Part shown: one piece after another, positions 1 to 5,045 of the stretch
Numbering within the stretch: position 1 is the stretch's first letter
Layout: the number at the start of each line of letters is the position of its first letter
Source of the DNA: Mucilaginibacter sp. UBA5151
GTDB taxonomy: Bacteria; Bacteroidota; Bacteroidia; Sphingobacteriales; Sphingobacteriaceae
Assembly: GCA_002413785.1 (NCBI GenBank)
Contig: DHXR01000033.1
Span: 1 to 5,045 of the forward strand
Reading direction: 5' to 3'
DNA length: 5,045 nucleotides
Made by a program: the position numbers and the translations under genes
The notes under the pieces: generated by a model
The model's database searches: none
What the model saw: only the letters and a program-made list of their open reading frames with translations
Told to the model about the DNA's origin: nothing

Positions 1-102
1 ATCAAACAAAAAGATATTGATAATCTCAAAATTATCAGTCAGCCCGAAATAGTAAGTAGTTCGATGCTTGCTTCAAACCGCATCAAAAACAATAATTATT
101 AA
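1..102 (+). CDS. 3' end of an unidentified upstream gene (partial)
   Basis: Frame 1 is open from the left edge for 33 codons and stops at TAA 100-102. The other two plus frames are closed by stops within the first 55 bases. The visible residues are mostly polar (IKQKDIDNLKI... ending RIKNNNY) and match no domain I can name. The stop lies 19 bp before the next start on the same strand, which suggests one operon with the 256-aa protein. In elements of this type the neighbouring gene could be a mobilization or DNA-processing protein, but nothing in 33 residues shows that. Being open to the edge is only moderate evidence that it is coding. Confidence 0.45.
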   Translation: MKQKDIDNLKIISQPEIVSSSMLASNRIKNNNY

Positions 103-121
103 ATTTAAAACTAAGCAAATT

Positions 122-892
122 ATGAACACACAAAATTCTGAATTTTTGAAAAAAAGCTTGCTGAACCTGGGGTTTGGCGACAAATTAAACGCTGAAATGG
201 ATAAAGAAATGGCGGCAAAAACTCCTGAATTTATGTTGGGTATGCAACATGAGTTTAACCAGAAAACCATTGATTACACGCTTCATTTCAAGGCTGGTGA
301 TAACCAGGATATGTATTTCTTTAATAAATACGATGCGACGATCAGCCACAAGGATGATCCGGCCAAAGATATAAGCCAATCATTTTTTATTAATAAAGGT
401 AGCGGGATCACTGCTAAAGAAGCCTTTAACTTAATGGAAGGCAGAGCGGTTCACAAACAACTGTACAACCTCGAAGGGCATAAATATCAGGCCTGGTTAA
501 CTCTTGATGATAAGAACCTGACCGATAACGGCAATAAAAAAATTAAGCACTATCATGAAAATTATGGCTATGACATAGATAAAGTTATTGCCGGCAAGGG
601 AATAAAAGAACTGGATGACCCGAAAAGTAAAGAGGAATTGATGCGTTCCCTTAGAAAGGGTAATGCCCAACAGGTTACCGTTGATCGTGGTGGCTCCGAA
701 CAAAAGTATTTTATGGCCGCCAATCCGCAATATAAAACAGTGGATTTGTACGACCATCAAATGAAAAAGATCAAAAGGGAAGAAATATTGCAACCGGAAC
801 AGAAGGCAACTAAAGGTTTAAAGCAACGGGAGCAGCCAACGGAGGAACTGCAAAAAAAAAAGCAGTCGCGAAAAGCTAAAATGAAAGTTTAA
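122..892 (+). CDS. Conserved Bacteroidota mobile-element protein, DUF3945-like, function unknown
   Basis: The product is a 256-aa soluble protein without a signal peptide or membrane segment. The frame is open further upstream to a TTG at 68, but the ATG at 122 (MNTQNSEF...) is preferred: it follows the upstream stop, sits behind an A/T-rich leader, and begins the conserved-looking sequence. Recognisable blocks are TPEF at about 34-37, MYFFNKYDATI at 64-74, TAKEAFNLMEGRAVHKQL at 97-114, AWLTLD at 124-129, ENYGYDI at 146-152, IKELDDP at 161-167, SLRKGNAQQVT at 176-186 and ANPQYKTVDLYD at 200-211. I associate this block order with proteins coded near mobilization, helicase or topoisomerase genes in Bacteroidota conjugative elements, often grouped with DUF3945. 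The last 45 residues are Lys/Gln/Glu-rich and strongly basic, possibly disordered or nucleic-acid contacting. No catalytic motif is visible. The family assignment is from memory; a DNA-transfer role is inference. Confidence 0.85.
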   Translation: MNTQNSEFLKKSLLNLGFGDKLNAEMDKEMAAKTPEFMLGMQHEFNQKTIDYTLHFKAGDNQDMYFFNKYDATISHKDDPAKDISQSFFINKGSGITAKEAFNLMEGRAVHKQLYNLEGHKYQAWLTLDDKNLTDNGNKKIKHYHENYGYDIDKVIAGKGIKELDDPKSKEELMRSLRKGNAQQVTVDRGGSEQKYFMAANPQYKTVDLYDHQMKKIKREEILQPEQKATKGLKQREQPTEELQKKKQSRKAKMKV

Positions 893-896
893 GTTA

Positions 897-934
897 AAAA
901 AAGGGGCAGGTCAAATTCGACCTGCCCCTTTTTT
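897..934. terminator. Bidirectional intrinsic terminator between convergent genes
   Basis: A perfect 10-bp G/C-rich stem, GGGGCAGGTC (903-912) with GACCTGCCCC (919-928), closes a 6-base loop AAATTC. It is flanked by an A run (896-902) and T6 (929-934), which can extend the pairing to 16 bp. Read on plus it follows the stop at 892 by about ten bases. Read on minus it follows the stop at 957 with its own U tract. It should therefore end transcription in both directions. Confidence 0.92.
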
Positions 935-956
935 ACTGGTTTAACTGTAAATATTA

Positions 957-1946
957 TTATTCCCATTTAACACCGCCGTGTTTATCACGAATTCTTGTTT
1001 GCAGAGCCTGAAGTTCGTCTCCGACTAATCTTTCACCTGGTGCCGCTTCACCATTATTAATTCCTACTTTAGATTTATATTGCTGCATCTCAAGCCCATT
1101 AACGATTTTATCAACCGTTTCTTCGACAGTTTGATATTCCTGCGCGATCCTGACGACATCCGCCGTTCTAATATCGGTTATTATATATCTATGGATAACC
1201 TTATTTCGTTCCTTGTATAGCAATTCAAGTTTGCCAAAGGTATTTTGGTCAATGATATTTCGATCCAAAACAATTTGATAAATCTTCCTTTCCATTATAG
1301 GTTTGTCCTGGTCATCTTGAAAAATAATACTTGGATCAATTTCAGAATGATTTCCTTCTAACTGGTTAGCAAGTATTATAGCCAGCCGAAGCATGCCGTC
1401 AATTCTATTTGCAGTTAATACGACAAATTCTATAAATGAACGGTTTTCTATTGCTTTGTTTCTTAAATCAATAGCTGCTGCCATTGAACTCATAAATAAA
1501 CTATATCTGCGTTGTGTTAATACAATGTCGCGATATTGAGGTTTTATAAATTTAATGTTCGCAATGGTTTTACTGACATCTTCTAATTCTTTGATTGCAG
1601 GTTTTCGTTTTGAAATTTTAGGATCCAAAATGTATGTAATAAAAATAAAATGATCGTCTACCGCACACGACCACATATAGCTGCAAATAGTTTTGTCCTC
1701 AAATTTATCCTCACTAAATTTTAAGATGCTATCTGAACTTTGTGTCGGAAGATTTTTAGTTTTTATTAGATTAGCAATATGCTCAGTTACAGGTTTGCAG
1801 CTTAATTGAAAAGCACCAATCATTCCATCATATTGGCCAAAAGCATTAGGTGAATTTTTATCTTTAAAAAAAGATGTATTTTTATACTCCCATTGTATTG
1901 GAATGAGCATTTGAAATTTTCCTGATTTATCCGTGTAGAGTTTCAT
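957..1946 (-). CDS. HEPN-like domain protein with beta-rich N-terminal domain; putative RNase toxin or defence protein
   Basis: The product has 329 aa with no signal peptide or membrane segment, so it is probably cytoplasmic. Residues 1 to about 135 (starting MKLYTDKSGKFQMLIPIQWE) look like a beta-rich domain with the 'sGkF.l.iP..We' opening seen in DUF3805 or PsbP/DcrB-like families; this is a weak resemblance. Residues about 145-285 are helical. They include FIEFVVLTANRIDGMLRLAI, then KLELLYKERNKVIHRYI with the R247-N-K-V-I-H252 motif. R-x4-6-H with a polar residue after Arg is the catalytic signature of HEPN RNases, common in abortive-infection and toxin proteins. No MNT nucleotidyltransferase or other cognate antitoxin sits beside it. 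The start ATG 1944-1946 has an A/T-rich leader and no Shine-Dalgarno. It is visibly more AT-rich than hipA. It lies downstream of hipA on the same strand but behind a terminator, so probably has its own promoter. Some HEPN-like domains (such as DUF4145-type) are not proven nucleases, so activity is inferred. Confidence 0.85.
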   Translation of the reverse strand: MKLYTDKSGKFQMLIPIQWEYKNTSFFKDKNSPNAFGQYDGMIGAFQLSCKPVTEHIANLIKTKNLPTQSSDSILKFSEDKFEDKTICSYMWSCAVDDHFIFITYILDPKISKRKPAIKELEDVSKTIANIKFIKPQYRDIVLTQRRYSLFMSSMAAAIDLRNKAIENRSFIEFVVLTANRIDGMLRLAIILANQLEGNHSEIDPSIIFQDDQDKPIMERKIYQIVLDRNIIDQNTFGKLELLYKERNKVIHRYIITDIRTADVVRIAQEYQTVEETVDKIVNGLEMQQYKSKVGINNGEAAPGERLVGDELQALQTRIRDKHGGVKWE

Positions 1947-2030
1947 CTGTATTTTATTAACGAATAAATGTACGGTAAATTGAATGACCGATAATGGCCT
2001 TGTGGATGTTTCACCAAAGTTCGACCAAAC

Positions 2031-2066
2031 AAAAAAGCGATCATGAACGCCAGTTCATAATCGCTT
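2031..2066 (-). terminator. Intrinsic terminator of the hipBA operon
   Basis: On the minus strand a hairpin is formed by AAGCGAT (pairing 2060-2066 with 2035-2041) and ATGAAC/GTTCAT (2053-2058 with 2043-2048). The two stem parts are separated by a single A/C mismatch, with a 4-base loop at 2049-2052. It is followed by a run of six T (2036-2031) on the minus strand. It lies about 55 bases after the hipA stop codon. The plus-strand reading also has a stem but only two T after it, so it should act on the minus strand only. It separates hipBA transcription from the HEPN-like gene, probably with some read-through. Confidence 0.75.
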
Positions 2067-2119
2067 GATAATAAATTTATTCTGAGTGTGAATCGAGCCC
2101 TCGCTCTAAACCTCATTCT

Positions 2120-3412
2120 TTATAATGTAACAAATGTTTTGGCTATCGCTTTTTGCAAAACAGTTTCAACATCACATTGATTTGCGTAGTCCGGCCATTG
2201 TTTGAGGATGCTTTCAATTTGCCTTATGATCTCATCGGGCTTTTTTATGGTCATTTGTTTGGCTACTTCCAGCAGGTCCTTCCGGTCTATACCTTGTCTT
2301 TTTCCGTTCACGCTTAATGATTGCTGGCTGACCCAGGGACTATCCGGGCGGTAAGCATGGCATATATCATAAGCCGGGGCTAAAGCCCATCGCCCTTGTT
2401 TGTCCATTGTAAAGGCAAAGTTTTTGGTATGGTCATCGCAGTTTCTCGCCAGTACATTAAAAACCATCCGGCGGTACATTTGCTCGGCCTGTGGGTAGTC
2501 CAGCCTTAATGAGCGCATCGTTTGAAAGAGTTGCTCATAGCTGTACGAGCCAACATTGTTGAAATCAAAATGCTGTAGTGCGCAAAACGTTTGAACGTGA
2601 ACTTTCCCCTGTTCGGGTATCCGGTCAAAACGCCTGGTCATAAAATGTGCCCGGCCATTCTCTTCCAGTAACCGGCACTCAGTCATTTCTATTCCGCAAG
2701 CCACCGCCATCAGGTGATAAGCCATTTCAACACGTCCATATTCCCTTGAAGTGCCGAATTGCGCATCATGCACCCCATCAAACTTGATAAGCCATTGCGT
2801 AAAGCCTTTTGGCGCTTCCGCTTGTCCGCTTCTTACTTCACCTGTTTTGGGATTATAGGCGATCACCGCTTTTGCACGGGCACCACCTGCGGAAGTTCCG
2901 ATCTTTAAAATATCCAATAACCCTTTTTCTTCATCTTTGGAAAGATCAGCATGAAAATCCTTTCTTCCTGATAGGATAGCTTCGGATATTTCAACAAGGC
3001 TGTCTATTTCAAGTTTAGTCGAAGTGTTTCTTCCTTTGGGTTCAACCGGCTCAAACTCCAGCGCACCCATGCCGCGCTGTCCGATAAAGCATAACATTTC
3101 TACCGGGTTCATACTGTTCGCAGGGCGGCCTACCCGTGCCAGCCAGGTATTAATTAAAGTATTACCATAACGGTCAGGCAGAACATCCGCTAACAGTCCG
3201 GGTAATCCCTTAAAGGTCTGATTTCCTCTTAATTCATTAAAAGAAAAAATCTTTCCGTTAGCTGCGCCAACGGGCATTTTGAGCGGGGAAATATCCCAGG
3301 CCTTGCGTAAAAAGGCCGGCTCAAACTCAAAATCCGCAAGTCCTTTTTCTGCATCCCACGCTATCGCGCCGACACGCTCACTCCACAGATTTATAAATGC
3401 GCTATTGATCAT
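2120..3412 (-). CDS. hipA: HipA-family serine/threonine kinase toxin
   Basis: The product is 430 aa, close to the 440 aa of E. coli HipA, and appears intact. The N-terminal subdomain (about 1-125) carries the usual couple_hipA pattern, including FSFNELRGNQTFKGLPGLLADVLPD-like sequence around 56-80. The Gly-rich loop GTSAGGARAKA (172-182) matches the ATP/autophosphorylation loop region. K210 in TQWLIKFD matches the ATP-binding lysine segment. NCDDHTKNF (324-332) is the catalytic loop, with D326 and N331 as the likely catalytic Asp and Asn. PAYDI, with D349, is the metal-binding DFG equivalent. In E. coli HipA phosphorylates glutamyl-tRNA synthetase and causes growth arrest; the target here is unknown and HipA relatives differ in substrate. 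The start codon overlaps the hipB stop (TAATG), so the two are translationally coupled, with antitoxin first as in E. coli. All key kinase residues are present, so the toxin is probably active. Confidence 0.95.
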   Translation of the reverse strand: MINSAFINLWSERVGAIAWDAEKGLADFEFEPAFLRKAWDISPLKMPVGAANGKIFSFNELRGNQTFKGLPGLLADVLPDRYGNTLINTWLARVGRPANSMNPVEMLCFIGQRGMGALEFEPVEPKGRNTSTKLEIDSLVEISEAILSGRKDFHADLSKDEEKGLLDILKIGTSAGGARAKAVIAYNPKTGEVRSGQAEAPKGFTQWLIKFDGVHDAQFGTSREYGRVEMAYHLMAVACGIEMTECRLLEENGRAHFMTRRFDRIPEQGKVHVQTFCALQHFDFNNVGSYSYEQLFQTMRSLRLDYPQAEQMYRRMVFNVLARNCDDHTKNFAFTMDKQGRWALAPAYDICHAYRPDSPWVSQQSLSVNGKRQGIDRKDLLEVAKQMTIKKPDEIIRQIESILKQWPDYANQCDVETVLQKAIAKTFVTL

Positions 3413-3759
3413 TACCAGTTTACTTTAGGAGGTTTGGTTGAGGTATCACTATTTCGGGCCCTTTGCCTTTTCTGTTGCTCCAGTTTGGCTAAAGCCAAGG
3501 GGCTTATTTTCTGTTCTATTTCAAATGATTGCAATACAGATAATTGTTCCAAAACCCGTAGGATCTGCAAAAAGGAAAGCAGCGTACCGCCGTTCCCTTT
3601 TTCGATCTGACCAACGGTAGAGCGATTGATACCGGCTGAATCAGCGACTTGTTGTTGCGTTTTGTTCTGTTGTAAGCGGGTTTCCTGTACGAATTTCCCC
3701 ATGAGGTTTAAAACCCCCTTGTCGCTCATGGAATACCAATCAATGCTATCTTTTTCCAT
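3412..3759 (-). CDS. hipB: HipB-like antitoxin, XRE-family HTH repressor
   Basis: The product is 115 aa from the ATG at 3757-3759; a GTG directly in front (3760-3762) would add one residue. Residues about 17-76 form an XRE-type (HTH_3) helix-turn-helix: QETRLQQNKTQQQVADSAGI, then the recognition helix around NRSTVGQIEKG (45-55) and an amphipathic helix LLSFLQILRVLEQL. The C-terminal tail (about 85-115) is Lys/Arg/Gln-rich, looks flexible and ends in Trp (KVNW). E. coli HipB also ends in Trp (LEW), and that tail is reported to contact HipA and mark HipB for Lon turnover; the shared ending supports a true HipB role. It should neutralise HipA and repress its own operon by binding palindromes upstream. 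Its stop overlaps the hipA start by one base. Confidence 0.9.
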   Translation of the reverse strand: MEKDSIDWYSMSDKGVLNLMGKFVQETRLQQNKTQQQVADSAGINRSTVGQIEKGNGGTLLSFLQILRVLEQLSVLQSFEIEQKISPLALAKLEQQKRQRARNSDTSTKPPKVNW

Positions 3760-3800
3760 CACTAAATGATTTTACAATAGTTAATGCTTGTTTTTCTAAG

Positions 3801-3826
3801 CAAAAATATAATATTTTTAATAACAA
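3801..3826 (-). promoter_or_regulatory. Candidate hipBA promoter (Bacteroidota type)
   Basis: On the minus strand TATTTTTG (3808-3801) is an exact match to the Bacteroidota -7 consensus TAnnTTTG. A TTG (3826-3824) lies 15 bases further upstream as a possible -33 element, somewhat closer than usual. The implied transcript start is near 3794, giving a leader of about 35 bases before the hipB ATG. No Shine-Dalgarno is present, as is normal for this phylum. The AT-richness of the region makes chance matches possible. Confidence 0.4.
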
Positions 3827-3843
3827 TGCTAATGTAAGACCAA

Positions 3844-3907
3844 TAATGATTGCTTTTTGCATCATTAATGCTTAATTAATGACTTAATGATGAATATTTT
3901 AAGCATT
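3844..3907. promoter_or_regulatory. Cluster of AT-rich palindromes upstream of hipB, candidate HipB operator
   Basis: Several inverted repeats overlap here. TCATTAAT (3862-3869) and ATTAATGA (3875-3882) form an 8-bp palindrome with a 5-base spacer. CATCATTAA (3860-3868) and TTAATGATG (3884-3892) form a 9-bp inverted repeat with a 15-base spacer. AATGCTTAA (3867-3875) and TTAAGCATT (3899-3907) form another. AATGATTGC/GCATCATT (3845-3865) is an imperfect one. The core words TTAATG and AATGCTT recur nearer the gene (TTAATGCTT 3781-3789, CAATGCT 3824-3830), flanking the candidate promoter. Such arrangement fits autoregulation by a dimeric HTH protein, as HipB does in E. coli, though the E. coli TATCC-N8-GGATA operator is not present. 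Confidence 0.45.
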
Positions 3908-3969
3908 GATGTTACTGATTTGTTTTATGCTGTCCCTACGGCCAGGCTATACGCTGTATCTTTCCCGGA

Positions 3970-4027
3970 AAGGATGCCGCTGCTATCCTTGACAGGGGAT
4001 TTTAAAAGGTTGCCTGCTTAAAAATCC
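3970..4027. repeat. Two adjacent hairpins in the non-coding stretch
   Basis: The first stem is AAGGAT (3970-3975) with ATCCTT (3985-3990) around a 9-base loop. The second is GGATTTTAA (3997-4005) with TTAAAAATCC (4018-4027), pairing with one bulged base around a 12-base loop. Neither is followed by a convincing U tract on plus. They could belong to a structured RNA or be protein-binding DNA palindromes; chance cannot be ruled out for stems this short. Confidence 0.35.
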
Positions 4028-4314
4028 TGCTACTGCATTTTCGCTGCGCTGCAAAAGCATCCGCTTTATTAAACTGCCGGAAGATGCAATTAAGAGCATC
4101 ATTCAGGACTTCACTTGTTTACCCGCTACATTGCATTACGCCGGGCAAAGCTGCGCTTGCCTTCTCTCTGCACTTAATTTATTACCAAAAGATCAGACAC
4201 TTTAAGCAGCTATTTTCCAATCGAAACGGAGAAAAAGGCAGCTAAGGTTTTGCCCGCATTGCTTGAAGACATTTTTAAACATCCGCAAAAGACTACGGCA
4301 TAATGAATTGGCTC

Positions 4315-4379
4315 GTCCCTCGCAAATTCACCCTGCGGGACTTATTCCGTTTCCTTTTGCCTGCTGCGGGCACCTTTTT
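4315..4379 (+). promoter_or_regulatory. Tandem hairpins with T run, possible attenuator or terminator in the leader
   Basis: GTCCC plus GCA (4315-4319, 4322-4324) pair with TGC plus GGGAC (4334-4341), with TC bulged out and a 9-base loop. A second hairpin TGCCTG-CTG-CGGGCA (4358-4372, six pairs including one G-T) is followed two bases later by T5 (4375-4379), as in a weak intrinsic terminator. Both lie 100-165 bases before the ATG at 4480. If transcription starts upstream they could attenuate the right-hand gene. TTTTG at 4355-4359 and TAGCTTTC around 4381-4388 also resemble a -33/-7 promoter pair about 21 bases apart, a competing reading. Confidence 0.3.
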
Positions 4380-4479
4380 ATAGCTTTCTTTTTTTCCGTT
4401 TTTTCTTTTGAAAAATAGCTTTTTAGGAAAGTCTTCGGGAAAAGAGGGAAACAAAAAAACAAATTTTTAACCCTTTAGA

Positions 4480-5045
4480 ATGAAAAAAATGAAAACAGCA
4501 GAAAGAAATGCAAACGGTGTACAAGGTGCAACCGCAAAAGCAAACGAAACAACAAACAAAATTCAAAACCGCCCGAACCTGACAGGAAAAGAAGCAAAAG
4601 ATGAAAAAATTAACGATCAGGTACTTGCCCAAACTTCGGAAGTTGAGGCAACCAACAACGCCGAAATTAAGGGCGATAGCCCCGCTGCAGTGGATAACAA
4701 ACCCGCTCACGTTGACGGGCAACCCGAAAAACCCGAATTGAAAGAAGAACCAAAGGCAGGGGCGATAAAAGTGGAAGAACCAACAGCGGAAGTAAAACCC
4801 GCAAAAATCGTTTTGAACTTAGAAAGCACCTTAAAGGTAGTAGATGATTTACACCGCAGGAGCATACAGCGGGTAAACCTGATTTCACGCATTAACCAAT
4901 TAACAGCCTTTGAAGTGGCGTTGACGCAGGAAAATGACGAATTGGAAGATAACCCGTATCAGGGTTGCAAACTCATTATTAAAGATGATAAGAACCGGGA
5001 ATTTATTACCACCACACCGGGCTTGATCCGTTTGGTATCCCAATT
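4480..5045 (+). CDS. Conserved Bacteroidota mobile-element protein, function unknown (3' end outside window)
   Basis: The frame is open from ATG 4480 to the right edge: 188 complete codons plus two bases, no stop. A second ATG three codons later (4489) is an alternative start. There is no Shine-Dalgarno; the leader is A-rich, as is usual in Bacteroidota. Residues 1-105 are low-complexity and charged (Lys, Glu, Ala, Asn, Pro; for example KPELKEEPKAGAIKVEEP) and probably disordered. Residues about 108-188 look conserved and helical: LESTLKVVDDLHRR (114-127), then QRVNLISRINQLTAFEVAL, then a short beta-like part CKLIIKDDKNREF (163-175) and TPGLIRLVS. I associate this C-terminal pattern with small proteins that recur in Bacteroidota conjugative transposons and related islands, with no known function. 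It faces the same way as the 256-aa protein at the left, consistent with element backbone on both sides of the minus-strand block. No membrane segment or signal peptide is seen. Confidence 0.85.
   Translation, partial: MKKMKTAERNANGVQGATAKANETTNKIQNRPNLTGKEAKDEKINDQVLAQTSEVEATNNAEIKGDSPAAVDNKPAHVDGQPEKPELKEEPKAGAIKVEEPTAEVKPAKIVLNLESTLKVVDDLHRRSIQRVNLISRINQLTAFEVALTQENDELEDNPYQGCKLIIKDDKNREFITTTPGLIRLVSQ

Larger units (their letters stand above)
3908..4479. other. Long region without a convincing gene; structured leader upstream of the right-hand gene
   Basis: No reading frame is a credible gene. All three plus frames have open runs of 40-80 codons that shift from frame to frame without proper starts. 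The longest ATG-started pieces are 53 codons (4084-4245) and 26 codons (4303-4383, its ATG overlapping another frame's TAA). Base composition changes from GC-moderate (3930-4375) to extremely T-rich (4375-4415), then A-rich before the start at 4480. Several hairpins are present: 3970-3990, 3997-4027, 4315-4341 and 4358-4372. It may hold a long 5' leader, a non-coding RNA, an oriT-like site or degraded gene remnants; the sequence alone does not decide. Confidence 0.6.

Noticed and set aside
68..121. Upstream TTG start adding 18 residues to the 256-aa protein
   Set aside because: It would overlap the end of the upstream frame-1 gene, and the added residues (poly-Ile/Lys from AT-rich leader) look like untranslated leader; ATG 122 begins the conserved-looking sequence.
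73..793. Minus-strand open frames opposite the 256-aa gene
   Set aside because: They are short, hydrophobic by antisense codon effect, overlap a convincing plus-strand gene and have no recognisable domain.
2080..2115. tRNA T-arm-like sequence (CTCGATTC on minus) suggesting a tRNA attachment site
   Set aside because: The flanking bases do not form a five-pair T stem, and no acceptor or anticodon arm can be built around it.
3438..3620. 60-codon plus-strand open frame inside hipB
   Set aside because: It lies antisense to the well-supported HTH gene and resembles no protein family; treated as a shadow.
4207..4422. Zinc-finger-like frame containing FCPHCLKTF and a downstream RLRH
   Set aside because: It has C-x2-C and a His 12 residues on, but the next His is too far for a C2H2 finger; there is no start codon in frame and other frames across the same bases look equally protein-like.
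4423..4892. Three minus-strand open frames opposite the right-hand gene
   Set aside because: They are Cys/Phe/Leu/Ser-rich translations of the antisense of a Lys/Glu/Asn-rich coding region, mutually overlapping, with no recognisable domain.
1..5045. CRISPR array, insertion sequence or integrase gene
   Set aside because: No regularly spaced direct repeats, no transposase or recombinase motif and no terminal inverted repeats with target duplications were seen.

Overview
The window looks like part of an integrated mobile or conjugative element from a member of Bacteroidota, probably a Sphingobacteriaceae-like soil or environmental genus. This placement is inferred from three things. Two plus-strand genes encode proteins of types I associate with Bacteroidota conjugative or mobilizable elements. 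Starts lack Shine-Dalgarno sequences and have A/T-rich leaders. A TAnnTTTG-type -7 box lies upstream of the hip operon. No genome context beyond the window is available, so genus and element family are not established.

Layout. At the left edge is the 3' tail of an unidentified plus-strand gene (1-102). It is followed 19 bp later by a 256-aa conserved mobile-element protein of unknown function (122-892), resembling the DUF3945-type families. A strong symmetrical terminator hairpin (about 897-934) ends this gene and also ends the convergent minus-strand gene beyond it. The middle of the window (957-3759) is a minus-strand block. In transcription order it holds hipB (antitoxin/repressor), hipA (Ser/Thr kinase toxin, overlapping hipB by one base), a second intrinsic terminator (2031-2066), and a 329-aa orphan protein whose C-terminal half looks like a HEPN domain with an RNKVIH (R-x4-H) motif. 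A cluster of AT-rich palindromes and a candidate promoter lie upstream of hipB (3781-3907). Next comes about 570 bp with no convincing gene but several hairpins (3908-4479). The window closes with the start of a plus-strand gene (4480 to the right edge). Its product has a low-complexity charged N-terminus and a conserved helical C-terminal part, another type I associate with Bacteroidota mobile elements.

Interpretation. The plus-strand flanks read as element backbone and the minus-strand block as cargo. HipBA is a toxin-antitoxin module that can stabilise an element or promote dormancy. The HEPN-like gene is a plausible RNase toxin or defence protein with no obvious antitoxin partner beside it. 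The most unusual items are the HEPN-like protein with its beta-rich N-terminal domain, and the long structured non-coding stretch in front of the right-hand backbone gene.
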